Shown here: in pieces, positions 18,132-28,414 of the stretch
How positions within the stretch are numbered: position 1 is the first letter of the stretch
How the letters are laid out: the number at the start of each line of letters is the position of its first letter
Assembly (NCBI GenBank): GCA_019351995.1
Contig: JABBOD010000010.1
Coordinates: 1-64,000 of the forward strand
DNA length: 64,000 bases
Direction of reading: 5' to 3'
DNA from: Acidobacteriota bacterium
GTDB lineage: Bacteria; Actinomycetota; Actinomycetes; Actinomycetales; Microbacteriaceae
Notes under the pieces: generated by a model
What the model was told of the DNA's origin: nothing
Database searches by the model: none
Seen by the model: the letters and a program-made list of their open reading frames with translations, nothing else
Program-made: the position numbers and the translations under genes

Positions 18132-18824
18132 ATGACCGACGGCCCGAAGATCCTCATCGTCGATGACGAACCCAACATCCGCGACCTCCTCACCACCAGC
18201 CTGCGATTCGCCGGCTTCGCGGTGCGTGCCGTCGGCAATGGCGCCCAGGCGATCTCCGCCGTGCTCGAGGAGGAGCCGGACCTGATCATCCTCGACGTCA
18301 TGCTCCCCGACATGAACGGCTTCGGCGTGACCAAGCGGCTTCGGGCATCCGGCTATACCGCCCCCATCCTCTTCCTGACGGCGAAAGACGACACCGAGGA
18401 CAAGATCACCGGCCTCACCGTCGGGGGCGACGACTACGTCACCAAGCCGTTCAGCCTCGACGAGATCGTGGCGCGCATCAAGGCGATCCTCCGCCGCACG
18501 ATGCACGACGAAGAGGATGCCGTCATCCGCGCCGGCGAGCTCACCATGGACCAGGACACCCACGAGGTCTCCGTCGGTGCCGAGTCGGTGGAACTCAGCC
18601 CGACCGAGTTCAAGCTGCTGCGCTACCTCATGCTGAACCCGAACCGAGTGCTCAGTAAGGCGCAAATCCTCGACCACGTCTGGGAGTACGACTTCAACGG
18701 AGACGCGGGTATCGTCGAGAGCTACATCTCGTACCTGCGCCGCAAGCTCGACCAGCACTCCACGGAGCCGATGATCCAGACCAAGCGCGGATTCGGCTAC
18801 ATGCTCAAGGCCTCCAAGGTCTGA
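18132..18824 (+). CDS. OmpR/PhoB-family response regulator
   Basis: A 230-residue regulator. The receiver domain (1-120) has the acidic pair DDE, the phospho-acceptor Asp in LIILDVMLPDMNG and the Lys of TKPFSLDE. A winged-helix DNA-binding domain (about 130-228) ends YLRRKLDQH...TKRGFGYML. The sequence resembles mycobacterial PhoP and TrcR, but the target cannot be fixed. The kinase gene follows after 26 bp. GACAAT lies 6 nt before the ATG and no ribosome site is seen, so a leaderless transcript is likely. Confidence 0.92.
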   Translation: MTDGPKILIVDDEPNIRDLLTTSLRFAGFAVRAVGNGAQAISAVLEEEPDLIILDVMLPDMNGFGVTKRLRASGYTAPILFLTAKDDTEDKITGLTVGGDDYVTKPFSLDEIVARIKAILRRTMHDEEDAVIRAGELTMDQDTHEVSVGAESVELSPTEFKLLRYLMLNPNRVLSKAQILDHVWEYDFNGDAGIVESYISYLRRKLDQHSTEPMIQTKRGFGYMLKASKV

Positions 18825-18850
18825 CGCGCACCACCCGGAAGGTCCATCCC

Positions 18851-20611
18851 GTGGCGACAGTGCCCGCCTCCTTCGACCGGTGGTGGAACGGCATCTCCCT
18901 GCGCGCCAAGATCACCGGCGTGACGGTGCTGCTGCTCACCTTCGGGCTCGCGGTCGCGGGTGCCGGCACGGTGAGCGTGCTGCGTGGGTACCTGATGGAC
19001 CAGCGCGACAACCTGGTCAACAACTTCTACGCGAACGCGCAGAGTTACCCGGAGGCGAACGTCGCGAGCTGCAAGGTGGCATATCAGCCCAACGGAACCC
19101 TGTTCGCCGTCCTGGACGCCAACGGGAAAGTGCTGTGCTCCAATATCCCCGCCGGCACCGCCTCCCCCGACACCAAGGCGATCACCCTCCCGTGGGTGAT
19201 CGCCCGCGACGCCAACGCCACCACCGAGTTGCCGAAGACGACCATCGCCGACGCAACCGGGAAGTCGCACTGGCGAGTGATCGCGGCCCCGCTGACGGAT
19301 AACACCGTCTATACGACGCTGGTCGTGGGGCTGAGCGTTGACGACGTCGATTCGACGGTGGCCCGCTTCATCCTGATCTTCTTCGGATTCGCGCTCGCGG
19401 TCGTCGTCTTCGGAGCCGCGACCACGCAACTGCTGGTCACCAGCACGTTCGCGCCACTCCGCGATGTGGAGGCAACGGCCGCCCGCTTCGCTGCCGGCGA
19501 CTACAGCCAACGCCTCGGTGGCGCGACGCCCAACACCGAGGTCGGGCGCCTCAACAGGTCGCTCAACACGATGCTCGCTCGCATCGACCGCGCCTTCGCC
19601 GACCGCCAGAGAACTCTCGAACAGATGCGTCGCTTCGTCGGGGATGCCAGCCACGAACTGCGCACCCCCCTGGTCAGCTTGCGGGGCTACGCCGAGCTGT
19701 ACCGGATGGGCGCCATCACCAACCCCGAGGACGTCGCGCAGGCGATGGACCGCATCGAGCGCGAGGCGATCCGGATGGGCACCCTCGTCCAGGACCTCCT
19801 CGAGCTCGCTCGTCTCGATGAGGCGAAACCGCTTCGCTTGGAGCCCGTCGACCTTCTGCCGATCGCCCAGGATGCAGCGCTGGACGCGACGGCGGGCAAC
19901 CCGGGTCGGCGCATCACGGTGGTTGTCGCGCCGTCGGCCCAGGGACCGGGTGACTCGGCGGCGAGCGCCGAGTCGAGAACCGACACGAGTACCCACGCGA
20001 CCGCCGCCGACGGCGAGGCCGGCACGGGCACGGGCACGGGGGCAGTCGTTGAGCCCGCGGCGGTCACCGGATCGCTCCTCCTCACCGGCGCGATCGCCCG
20101 CCTCCGCCGACGTCGACCCCCGCGCGCGGGAGCTGGTTCTGCCGCCAGCCCCCTCCCGGCGACGGTGCCGATCCCGGATGTCGGGCCGATCGTGCTCGCC
20201 GAAGGAGACAAGGTCCGGCAGGTGGTCACGAACCTGATGGGCAACGCGATGCGCTTCACTCCGTCGGACTCCCCGATCGAGCTCGTCGTCGAGGTGGATC
20301 GCGAGGGCGGATACGGGCAGCTGTCGATCGTCGATCACGGAGAGGGCATCCCCCCGCAACTGCGCGAGAAGATCTTCCAGCGCTTCTGGCGCGCCGACAC
20401 CTCGCGCACGCGGGACACGGGCGGGAGCGGGCTCGGACTCGCCATCGTCGCGGGGATCGTGGCGAACCACAACGGGCACGTCGAGATGGTGGAGACTCCG
20501 GGAGGCGGAGCCACGTTCCGCGTCAGCCTTCCTCTCCTCCCCAGCGAACCGGAGACCGAACCACTCTCGGGCGCCGCCGCCGGCCCCACGGAGACGTCAT
20601 CCGCCTCGTAA
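18851..20611 (+). CDS. membrane sensor histidine kinase with disordered insert
   Basis: A 586-residue kinase. The first membrane helix is at about residues 18-42, followed by an extracytoplasmic sensor (about 43-165) and a second helix (about 168-192). A HAMP domain leads to HisKA with phospho-acceptor His268 (DASHELRTPL). The HATPase domain has NLMGNAMRFTP (N box) and GGSGLGLAI (G box). Between the HisKA-proximal strand and the N box sits an insertion of about 85 residues rich in Ala, Gly, Thr and Arg (about 360-443), including RLRRRRPPRA, where most kinases have ~15 residues. GTG start with GGAAGG upstream. It pairs with the adjacent regulator. Confidence 0.9.
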   Translation: MATVPASFDRWWNGISLRAKITGVTVLLLTFGLAVAGAGTVSVLRGYLMDQRDNLVNNFYANAQSYPEANVASCKVAYQPNGTLFAVLDANGKVLCSNIPAGTASPDTKAITLPWVIARDANATTELPKTTIADATGKSHWRVIAAPLTDNTVYTTLVVGLSVDDVDSTVARFILIFFGFALAVVVFGAATTQLLVTSTFAPLRDVEATAARFAAGDYSQRLGGATPNTEVGRLNRSLNTMLARIDRAFADRQRTLEQMRRFVGDASHELRTPLVSLRGYAELYRMGAITNPEDVAQAMDRIEREAIRMGTLVQDLLELARLDEAKPLRLEPVDLLPIAQDAALDATAGNPGRRITVVVAPSAQGPGDSAASAESRTDTSTHATAADGEAGTGTGTGAVVEPAAVTGSLLLTGAIARLRRRRPPRAGAGSAASPLPATVPIPDVGPIVLAEGDKVRQVVTNLMGNAMRFTPSDSPIELVVEVDREGGYGQLSIVDHGEGIPPQLREKIFQRFWRADTSRTRDTGGSGLGLAIVAGIVANHNGHVEMVETPGGGATFRVSLPLLPSEPETEPLSGAAAGPTETSSAS

Positions 20612-20614
20612 CGT
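20609..20614 (+). promoter_or_regulatory. -10 box of WXG100 gene, leaderless
   Basis: TAACGT overlaps the kinase stop codon and lies 7 nt before the ATG at 20622. Confidence 0.5.
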
Positions 20615-20621
20615 CCCGTGC

Positions 20622-20912
20622 ATGACGAGATATCAGGTGGACAGCGAAGCGGTCGTCGCGGCGACCGGAAACGTACGCGCGGCCGTGAGCCGCATCCAAG
20701 CCGAGGTGAGTGGCCTGCACGGGCAACTCGTGAACCTGCAGTCGTCCTGGAGCGGCCCGGCGGCATCCGCATTCCAGAGTGTGGTCAGCGACTGGAGAGC
20801 CACACAGCAGCGAGTCGAGGAGAGTCTGGGGGGCATCAACGCCGGCCTCGCCCGGGCTGGCCAGCTGTACGCGGACGTCGAGCAGCAGAACGCACGGTTG
20901 TTCCTCCGCTGA
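20622..20912 (+). CDS. WXG100 family protein
   Basis: A 96-residue helical-hairpin protein with the central turn SSWSGPAASAF (WXG at about residues 44-46) and long amphipathic helices on both sides, the size and layout of ESAT-6/CFP-10-type proteins. Such proteins are type VII secretion substrates, and this one ends with YADVEQQNARLFLR. No ESX ATPase or membrane component is in the window, so it is an orphan here. It follows the kinase by 10 bp but probably has its own leaderless promoter. Confidence 0.85.
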   Translation: MTRYQVDSEAVVAATGNVRAAVSRIQAEVSGLHGQLVNLQSSWSGPAASAFQSVVSDWRATQQRVEESLGGINAGLARAGQLYADVEQQNARLFLR

Positions 20913-20936
20913 GGCACCGCCGTGGCGATGCACGGA

Positions 20937-20942
20937 TAGCAT
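20937..20942 (+). promoter_or_regulatory. -10 box of RDD gene, leaderless
   Basis: TAGCAT is followed by 6 nt and the ATG at 20949. Confidence 0.55.
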
Positions 20943-20948
20943 CGCGTC

Positions 20949-21551
20949 ATGACCACTGGCAGCATCGATGGGCGCACGGGCCAGCGCCCCTCCTGGCACG
21001 CCGGCGTCCGCATCGTCGCGACGTTGATCGACCTGGCGTGCATGCTGCCGTGGATCGGGGTCGTCGCGGCAGCGGGCGCGGTGCTGTACACGACGGGTGT
21101 GACGCGCGCGGTCGATGACGTCACCGGCAACATCGTCGGGTTCTTCACCGTGATCGTCCCCATTACGATCGCCGCTGCAGGATTCGATGAGTCGGCCCGC
21201 CACGCGACCCCCGGGAAACGAGTGCTGCGATTGCGCGTACTCTCGACCCCTGACGGCCCCGGATTCTCTCGCGCACTGCTACGCAATGGAATCAAGTACG
21301 CCTTCGCCTGGGAACTCGCGCACACCGCGGTCTTCGCCTTGGTCGGCACGACCACCACGACGCCGGTGTGGGTGATCATCGTGCTGGTGGCCGCGTACGC
21401 CATCCCGCTCGTCTCCCTGGGGCTCCTCCTCACAACGGGCCGACCATTGCACGACCGGATCGCGCGAACCTCCGTCGCGGAGATCGCCCCCGAGGCCGAG
21501 CCCAGCACTCAGCCAGAGCGCACACCCTTCTCCGGTTCCGCTTCGGCCTGA
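20949..21551 (+). CDS. RDD family membrane protein
   Basis: A 200-residue protein with four hydrophobic segments. The family signature is seen as RIVATLIDLACMLPW early (the RxxAxxID motif of RDD domains) and HATPGKRVLRLRVLS in the middle. RDD proteins are small membrane proteins; a few act in ion exchange, but most are unassigned. It follows the WXG100 gene by 36 bp. A low-complexity polar tail ends the protein. Confidence 0.78.
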   Translation: MTTGSIDGRTGQRPSWHAGVRIVATLIDLACMLPWIGVVAAAGAVLYTTGVTRAVDDVTGNIVGFFTVIVPITIAAAGFDESARHATPGKRVLRLRVLSTPDGPGFSRALLRNGIKYAFAWELAHTAVFALVGTTTTTPVWVIIVLVAAYAIPLVSLGLLLTTGRPLHDRIARTSVAEIAPEAEPSTQPERTPFSGSASA

Positions 21552-21600
21552 CACGGGCGCTCCGGCACGGCACCTGGGGAGCTCCACGACAACACAACGA

Positions 21601-21635
21601 AGCGGGCGGCCCCTCCAGAGGAGGAACCGCCCGCT
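21601..21635 (-). terminator. groEL terminator hairpin
   Basis: A 9-bp outer stem (AGCGGGCGG with CCGCCCGCT) with a further inner stem of CCTC/GAGG lies 17 nt past the groEL stop. Downstream on the minus strand the sequence is T/G-rich rather than a pure T run. It could also stop the convergent RDD transcript. Confidence 0.65.
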
Positions 21636-21651
21636 GATCGTGGTCTTCGAA

Positions 21652-23384
<1,733 letters not shown>

Positions 23385-23389
23385 GTTTC

Positions 23390-23418
23390 ATTCTGGCACT
23401 CGACATGAGGGAGTGCAA
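23390..23418 (-). promoter_or_regulatory. groEL promoter
   Basis: Reading the minus strand, TTGCAC (23418-23413) and CAGAAT (23395-23390) are separated by exactly 17 bp. The promoter overlaps CIRCE element 2, and element 1 lies immediately downstream. Confidence 0.75.
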
Positions 23419-23419
23419 G
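23393..23419. promoter_or_regulatory. CIRCE element 2 (HrcA operator)
   Basis: CTGGCACTC-N9-GAGTGCAAG lies 8 bp from element 1. It covers the -35 box, the spacer and part of the -10 box, so bound HrcA would block polymerase. Confidence 0.85.
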
Positions 23420-23510
23420 CTGCGCGCGCGGCGGGCGAGGGTCTCGCACCGCCCGCGCAGCACCAGGCGAGCGATCAGGAAGGTGACGGCCGTGCGATCC
23501 CTCTCCGAGG

Positions 23511-23565
23511 GGGCCGCGGCCCGGCATCCGTCGAGCGCAATAATCGGATGCCACGGGCCGCGGCC
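23511..23565. repeat. long near-perfect inverted repeat
   Basis: An 11-bp outer stem (GGCCGCGGCCC) and an 8-bp inner stem (GGCATCCG) are separated by a 2-nt bulge and close a 14-nt loop. There is no T run. It is the only structure in the 273-bp gap between the CIRCE elements and the LytR_C gene, and may end transcription of that gene. I see no gene in the rest of the gap. Confidence 0.7.
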
Positions 23566-23692
23566 ATGACGTCGTTCCGCCCCGCCCAACGGGCCGTCGA
23601 AGACCGAGATTACTGGGATGCGGCTCGCGCAACGCGGAGACTCGCGGTACCGCGCGGTCGATCCGAGTGCACGAATGCCACTCGCGCGCGGG

Positions 23693-24262
23693 CTACTTCG
23701 GCGTGTAGTCGGCGCCGAGCACGATGGTGACCGGTGCTCCGGGGAAGGCGTCGGACAGCTGTACGTCCGCGCCGACCCCGAGCAGGGCCGCAAGACCGCG
23801 GGCCACACCCTCGTAGGCGGCGGAGCTGTAATAGATGACCGTCGTCTTCTCGGTGCGAGTGGTCGAGTTGGCACGCCCCGGATCCGGCCATCCCGCCGCC
23901 TTGATGGCATCGCCCGCCTTGTCCTGCAGGCCTTGGGTGGCGGTGCCGTTCAGGACCGAAATCGTCAGTTTGAGGGACGCCGGCACGGAAGCCGGGTTGG
24001 TGATCGCCTGAGCGGTCGGCGTGGTGGACGGGCTCGGCGTGACCGTCGCGGTGCTTCCGCCCAGGTTCGGCAGCGCGAGTTTGAAGTGCGTGTCGAATCG
24101 GGACAGCCCGAAAAGCCCAGCGGCCACCAGCACGCCGGTCGCGAGCGCCGCCCAGGCGAAACGGATCCAGCCGCGCCCGCGACGTGGCGGGGCTCGGTGA
24201 GCGCCGACGCGGGCGAGGTCGGCGGGAAGGTCGTCGAACTGATCGTGAGGGAAGCTGGCCAT
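23693..24262 (-). CDS. membrane-anchored LytR C-terminal domain protein
   Basis: A 189-residue protein: a cytoplasmic N-terminus (about 1-32), one membrane span (about 33-55), a Thr/Ser/Pro linker, and a LytR_C domain (about 95-189) starting LKLTISVLNGTATQGL and ending APVTIVLGADY. The domain occurs at the end of LytR-CpsA-Psr ligases and alone in actinobacteria; its binding partner is unsettled. It begins directly after the stop of the DUF3263 gene (TAAATG), so the two are translated together. Confidence 0.85.
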   Translation of the reverse strand: MASFPHDQFDDLPADLARVGAHRAPPRRGRGWIRFAWAALATGVLVAAGLFGLSRFDTHFKLALPNLGGSTATVTPSPSTTPTAQAITNPASVPASLKLTISVLNGTATQGLQDKAGDAIKAAGWPDPGRANSTTRTEKTTVIYYSSAAYEGVARGLAALLGVGADVQLSDAFPGAPVTIVLGADYTPK

Positions 24263-24562
24263 TTAGTCGGTCATGTCCTGAGTGGTTGGGGCCGGGGCAC
24301 GGAAGGTGCGCGCGGCACGAGATCGCGTGCGCGCATCACGCAGACGCTGCAGGCGACGGACGAGCAGAGGATCGTGCCGAAGCGCGTCAGGAGAATCAAT
24401 CAGCGCGTACAGCATCTGATAGTAGCGGGCGGCGGGAAGGCCGAACTCCGAGCGGATCGCCGCCTCCTTGGCGCCCATCCGGTCCGCCCAGTCGCGCTCG
24501 AAGGCGAGCAACCGCAGCTCGAGGTCGGCGAGGGGGGCTGTTCCCCGCTGCACATCCGTCAT
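24263..24562 (-). CDS. DUF3263 family protein
   Basis: A 99-residue protein. The core DLELRLLAFERDWADRMGAKEAAIRSEFGL followed by PAARYYQMLYALID is typical of DUF3263, a small actinobacterial family with a helix-turn-helix-like pattern that could bind DNA (inference). The start MTDVQRG at 24562 is preferred over a frame that opens further up. Its stop abuts the ATG of the LytR_C gene, an arrangement often conserved in actinobacteria. Confidence 0.85.
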   Translation of the reverse strand: MTDVQRGTAPLADLELRLLAFERDWADRMGAKEAAIRSEFGLPAARYYQMLYALIDSPDALRHDPLLVRRLQRLRDARTRSRAARTFRAPAPTTQDMTD

Positions 24563-24650
24563 CCGCCACCTCCTGCGTGCACTCAGCGTGATACTAGGTG
24601 CCGGCCCCTGGGAGTTCTGGTTGCCTCGCGGCGCCCACACCGAGATGCGC

Positions 24651-25622
24651 TCAGTCGCTCGCCGAGAGCCACGACACTCGATCGCCGTGCGCGGACGCGT
24701 AGGCGAGGGGTTCGCCGTCGAGCGAGAGCACGAAGGGAGTCGGCTCGGGCGCGCTCATCGCCGTCAGTCGATCCGGGATGCCGGGCACACTCGCCGCGGA
24801 CTCGAACGCGAGCAGGTGGCCCCCCAGTGCGGCGACCGCACCCGGCAGCGCGGCGCGGTCGGGCGGAGGGAGATAGACGGCTGTCCCCAGGCAGGCGACC
24901 ACGAGCGTGAGCCCCGGCGGAACGTCGGCGGCGACCGCGGCGAGCGTCGGAATCGCGTCGCCGGCGACGAGCCGCGGCGGATCGGTGGCGAGAGTCGAGA
25001 TCGCCGCGTGCAGGCGCTCGTGACGGGCCGGGCGGTCGGGCGGAAGAAGGGCATCGAGCCAGCGAACGTGCGCTGCGTCGCGCACGTCGAGGGGCGCCAG
25101 GTCGATGCCGGCACGCCAGGCGATGTTCGGCATCCTCGTCGGGGTCCGCCCCTCGCCGGTTGTCGTCGCCGTCAACAGCGGTGCCCCCTCGCCGAGAATC
25201 GTTCCGCCATCGAAGGAGTATGAGTAGCGATCCACACCGAGGCAGAGACCGGCCGCGGCGCCCAGCTCGAGAAGCGCGATCGGCGCGACGGCGCTGGCCG
25301 TCACCCGATCCAGGCCGAGCAGCAAGGGAATGCAGCGGCCTACCTCGTTGGTCTGCGTGCGACGGGTCGCCGCTGCCGCCGCGACCGACTCCGCATGGGC
25401 GAGCACCCACGCGCGCCAGATCGGGTAAGCCGCGGGCGGAGCCCCGCACCAGGTCGCGGCACTGAACAGCAGAGAAGGCTGGCGGTGCTCGCGGGGGAGC
25501 CCCTCGATCAGCGCGAGCAGTTCGGGGTCCGTCGCCATCCCGCGGGCCCACTCGGTCTGCAGTTCGGAGGTGCCCGCCAACTCGATCGCGGCGCGGGCGT
25601 ACCAGTCAGCGGTCTGGGTCAC
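24651..25622 (-). CDS. DUF2332 family protein
   Basis: A 323-residue protein matching the actinobacterial DUF2332 family: it starts DWYARAAIELAGTSELQTEWARG and contains NEVGRCIPLLLGL, ELGAAAGLCLGVDRYSY and ASAHGDRVSWL. The segment around ELGAAAGL resembles the glycine-rich loop of Rossmann-type methyltransferases, so an SAM-linked role is possible but unproven. GTG start. It is divergent from msrB. Confidence 0.82.
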   Translation of the reverse strand: MTQTADWYARAAIELAGTSELQTEWARGMATDPELLALIEGLPREHRQPSLLFSAATWCGAPPAAYPIWRAWVLAHAESVAAAAATRRTQTNEVGRCIPLLLGLDRVTASAVAPIALLELGAAAGLCLGVDRYSYSFDGGTILGEGAPLLTATTTGEGRTPTRMPNIAWRAGIDLAPLDVRDAAHVRWLDALLPPDRPARHERLHAAISTLATDPPRLVAGDAIPTLAAVAADVPPGLTLVVACLGTAVYLPPPDRAALPGAVAALGGHLLAFESAASVPGIPDRLTAMSAPEPTPFVLSLDGEPLAYASAHGDRVSWLSASD

Positions 25623-25711
25623 AGGTCCATTCTGCGCATGGCGGGAACGTTCGTGGCTCGCGTCCGGTTGAATGGGCGACGAGAAGCTTCCTCCCCCGAA
25701 CGGAGACGATC

Positions 25712-26155
25712 ATGACCGAACCCACCGAAGCCGCGAAGTACCCGGTCGAGAAGACCGAGGAACAGTGGAAGGCCGAGCTCGACCCCGAGCGCTACGCCGT
25801 GCTGCGCGAGGCCGCGACCGAGCGCGCCTGGACGGGTCAGCTGCTGGACGAAAGCCGCTCCGGCCTCTATACCTGCGCGGCCTGCAACGCGGAGCTGTTC
25901 AAGAGCGGGACGAAGTTCGACTCCGGCTGTGGCTGGCCGAGCTTCTACGACTCGGTGAACCCGGATGCTGTTGAACTCATCGAGGACACCTCGCTGGGCG
26001 TCGTCCGCACCGAGGTGCGTTGCGCTGCCTGCGGGTCTCACCTCGGTCACGTCTTCGACGACGGATTCGGCACCCCTACCGGCTTGCGGTACTGCATGAA
26101 CTCGCTGTCGCTCGGCTTCCACGCCGAGCCCTCCGCGGCAGCCACCGCGGAGTGA
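25712..26155 (+). CDS. msrB: peptide-methionine (R)-S-oxide reductase
   Basis: A 147-residue MsrB. The zinc site is made by CAAC and CAAC pairs (about residues 50-53 and 99-102). The catalytic Cys is in LRYCMNSLSL near the C-terminus, and FDSGCGWPSFYDSV is the substrate pocket. It reduces the R epimer of methionine sulfoxide in proteins. The nitroreductase gene starts inside its stop codon (GTGA), so the two form an oxidative-damage operon. Confidence 0.95.
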   Translation: MTEPTEAAKYPVEKTEEQWKAELDPERYAVLREAATERAWTGQLLDESRSGLYTCAACNAELFKSGTKFDSGCGWPSFYDSVNPDAVELIEDTSLGVVRTEVRCAACGSHLGHVFDDGFGTPTGLRYCMNSLSLGFHAEPSAAATAE

Positions 26156-26721
26156 ACCGAGCCACTGCCCCTGTCGCCGAGGCGATGCGGCACCGACACT
26201 CGTTTCCGGCCGTCGGCTCGACGGCCCCCACCACCCGCGAGTTGCTGTCGCTGATCGAAGCGGCGGGGTCCGTCGCCGACCACGGTTCGCTGAAGCCGTG
26301 GCGGATCATCGCCCTGCGCGGCGCCGCCCGCGACCGGGTCGGTGCCGCGATGGCGCGTGCAGCGGGGCTCGAGGGCCCGCCCGCCGAGAGGATGGCGGCC
26401 AAGATGCGGCGTGCCCCGCTGGTGCTCGCCATCGTCGTGTCACCGAAGCCGAGCATCAAAGTCACGGAGTGGGAGCAGGAGGCCGTGGCATCCGGTGTCG
26501 CACATGCTCTGAGCCTGGTGCTCGACGAGGCCGGATGGGGTGTGATGTGGCGGACCGGGGTGCCGGCCCGCTCGCCGGACGTGCACCGAGCACACGAGTT
26601 GGCTCCGACCGAGCGGCTGCTGGGATGGCTCCACGTCGGCGCACGACCGGCGTCGATGCCCTCGTCGAAGCGCGGTCGCCGTCGGCCGTTCGGCGCGAAG
26701 GACTACCTGAGCACGCTCTGA
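26152..26721 (+). CDS. nitroreductase family protein
   Basis: A 189-residue flavin-fold oxidoreductase. It begins with a nitroreductase-like segment (AVGSTAPTTRELLSLIEAAGSVADHGSLKPWRI), where the usual RHSxRxF..pv is reduced. The core VASGVAHALSLVLDEAGWGVMWRTG is typical of the family, and the end KRGRRRPFGAKDYLS is shared with actinobacterial homologues. FMN binding is inferred. GTG start overlaps the msrB stop. Its 3' end overlaps the DMT transporter gene by 19 bp. Confidence 0.82.
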   Translation: MNRATAPVAEAMRHRHSFPAVGSTAPTTRELLSLIEAAGSVADHGSLKPWRIIALRGAARDRVGAAMARAAGLEGPPAERMAAKMRRAPLVLAIVVSPKPSIKVTEWEQEAVASGVAHALSLVLDEAGWGVMWRTGVPARSPDVHRAHELAPTERLLGWLHVGARPASMPSSKRGRRRPFGAKDYLSTL

Positions 26722-27692
26722 CGGCGCCGCGGAACGGACGCGATCACCACCGCCACCAGCGTCAGCGCCGATCCGAGAACCGTGAGCGGCGCGATCGGGT
26801 GCGACTGGACCGGCAGGACCAGATCGAAAAGCACCGCGGTCACGAGTTGGCCAGACAGGACCGCCAATCCCATGAGCAGCACGCCGGTGCTGCGCACGAT
26901 CGCGGCCTGCCCGGCGATGAAGATGGTGCCAACCATCCCGCCCAGATAAAGCCACGGCGAACTCGGGAACTGGGTCGGCCATCCAGAGATCATGGTGTGG
27001 ATGACGGCCGCAACGAGCAGCAGGCCCGCCCCGATCGCGAAGTTGCCGAAGGTGGCGGTGAAAGCGGACTGGGCGATCGCCTTGACCTGTCCGTTGACGG
27101 CCTGCTGCCAACCGACCCCGAGTCCGGCGGCGAACGGCACGAGCAGCACCCAGAGCGGAATGCCGGGTCGCAGCTCACTCGAGGCCGCGAGAGCGACCGC
27201 GGCGAGCGCAAGTCCGGCTCCGATGACACGCTGCGGGGTTACCGCCTTGGCCCGCATGGACCCGAGCCCGCGCCGGTCGATCAGGAGCGAACTGATCGTC
27301 TGCCCCGCAACGACGCCGACCGTGAAGAGGGCGACACCGACCAACCCGACGACCAACGACTGGCCGAGGACGAAAAGCGCCCCCGCCGAACCGCCGACGA
27401 CAAACCACCAGGGGATTCGCCGGGTTCGGACCGCGGATGCCACCCGCACGACCCCGCGGCGCCCCGGTCGCCAGAACAGGCTGGCAATCGCCAGGATCAC
27501 GAACCCGGAGCCGAACGAGATCAGCGCCGCGAGAAACCCGTCACCGAGCTGGGAGCCGAGCTGCCCGTTGATCCGGGACTGGAGCGCAACGAGCACGCCG
27601 GTGCCGAAAGCCGCGAGCAGCAGCAGCGCGAGGCGAAGCGGATGCGCGGCGGCCTCTGGCGGGATCGGTGGCGGCTCCTGGGCGGTGGACAT
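26703..27692 (-). CDS. DMT family transporter (YdcZ/DUF606 type)
   Basis: A 329-residue protein with about ten membrane helices made of two repeated YdcZ halves. FGTGVLVALQSRINGQLGSQLGDGFLAA at the start of the first half returns as FAAGLGVGWQQAVNGQVKAIAQSAFTA in the second. The substrate is unknown for this branch of the drug/metabolite superfamily. It is transcribed alone and ends inside the convergent nitroreductase gene. The next 200 bp (27693-27892) hold nothing I can identify. Confidence 0.85.
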   Translation of the reverse strand: MSTAQEPPPIPPEAAAHPLRLALLLLAAFGTGVLVALQSRINGQLGSQLGDGFLAALISFGSGFVILAIASLFWRPGRRGVVRVASAVRTRRIPWWFVVGGSAGALFVLGQSLVVGLVGVALFTVGVVAGQTISSLLIDRRGLGSMRAKAVTPQRVIGAGLALAAVALAASSELRPGIPLWVLLVPFAAGLGVGWQQAVNGQVKAIAQSAFTATFGNFAIGAGLLLVAAVIHTMISGWPTQFPSSPWLYLGGMVGTIFIAGQAAIVRSTGVLLMGLAVLSGQLVTAVLFDLVLPVQSHPIAPLTVLGSALTLVAVVIASVPRRRQSVLR

Positions 27693-27892
27693 CTCGCCAA
27701 CGCTAGCGGCTGGCCGAGCATCGGGAGACTGAGCGTCGTTTCGCCCTGTTAGCCATCGACATCTCCGTCAGCCGCCCGATTCCGCCGACCTCTCCCGCAC
27801 CGTGCACATCCTCTTCGACGCCATCCGCCACTCAGCCGCACCCCGCTGAACCGGGCGTACGACGAGGGAGGTCGATGCAGACGCGGTCGCCG

Positions 27893-28378
27893 TCAGATTC
27901 CGAGTGTCAACAGCTCTGCCGCGGATGGCTCGCCGGCCGCCAGCGCTAGCGTCTCAAGCCCTCGTTGGACGTCTTGGCGTTGCGAGGAGTTGAGTACGCC
28001 GAGAATCTTCGCGAGTTCGTGCTGACGACGTTGTGTCACCTGGTCGACGAGTTGCGCGCCACGGGGTGTGAGGTCGATGAGGACCTCCCGGCGGCTCTGA
28101 GGGTGGGAGGTCCTTCCCAGCCAGCCGCGCTCCACCATTCGGTCGACGAAGCGGCTGAACGTCGACGGGTTGATGTTCATCCGCTCGGCAAGGACGCCCA
28201 TCCGCAACGGACCTGCGGTGCGGAGCATGACCAGCACACGGAATTGCGGAAGCGTCACCACATCAAGCGCTTCGGCGATCGATCGTGCGACGACCCCGAG
28301 CAACGCACGCGACGCGACCAGTGCGGCCTCGACTGCCGCGTCGTTGGAGTGCAGCTCGCCTGAAGGTGCTGTCGTCAT
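27893..28378 (-). CDS. MarR family regulator 1
   Basis: A 161-residue winged-helix regulator. DNA-recognition helix NPSTFSRFVDRMVERGWL and wing SRREVLIDLTPRG are clear. It is paralogous to the MarR protein at 31082-31582: both share VTLPQFRVLV, STFSR..DRMVE.GW and SRREVLI. It lies downstream of a decayed reductase gene on the same strand, and a 22-bp operator-like site (28799-28820) is upstream of that remnant. It probably controls the surrounding island together with its paralogue; the ligand is unknown. Confidence 0.9.
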   Translation of the reverse strand: MTTAPSGELHSNDAAVEAALVASRALLGVVARSIAEALDVVTLPQFRVLVMLRTAGPLRMGVLAERMNINPSTFSRFVDRMVERGWLGRTSHPQSRREVLIDLTPRGAQLVDQVTQRRQHELAKILGVLNSSQRQDVQRGLETLALAAGEPSAAELLTLGI

Positions 28379-28414
28379 TGACGCCCTCCGCTCATCGTGC
28401 GCGACGATTCCAGC

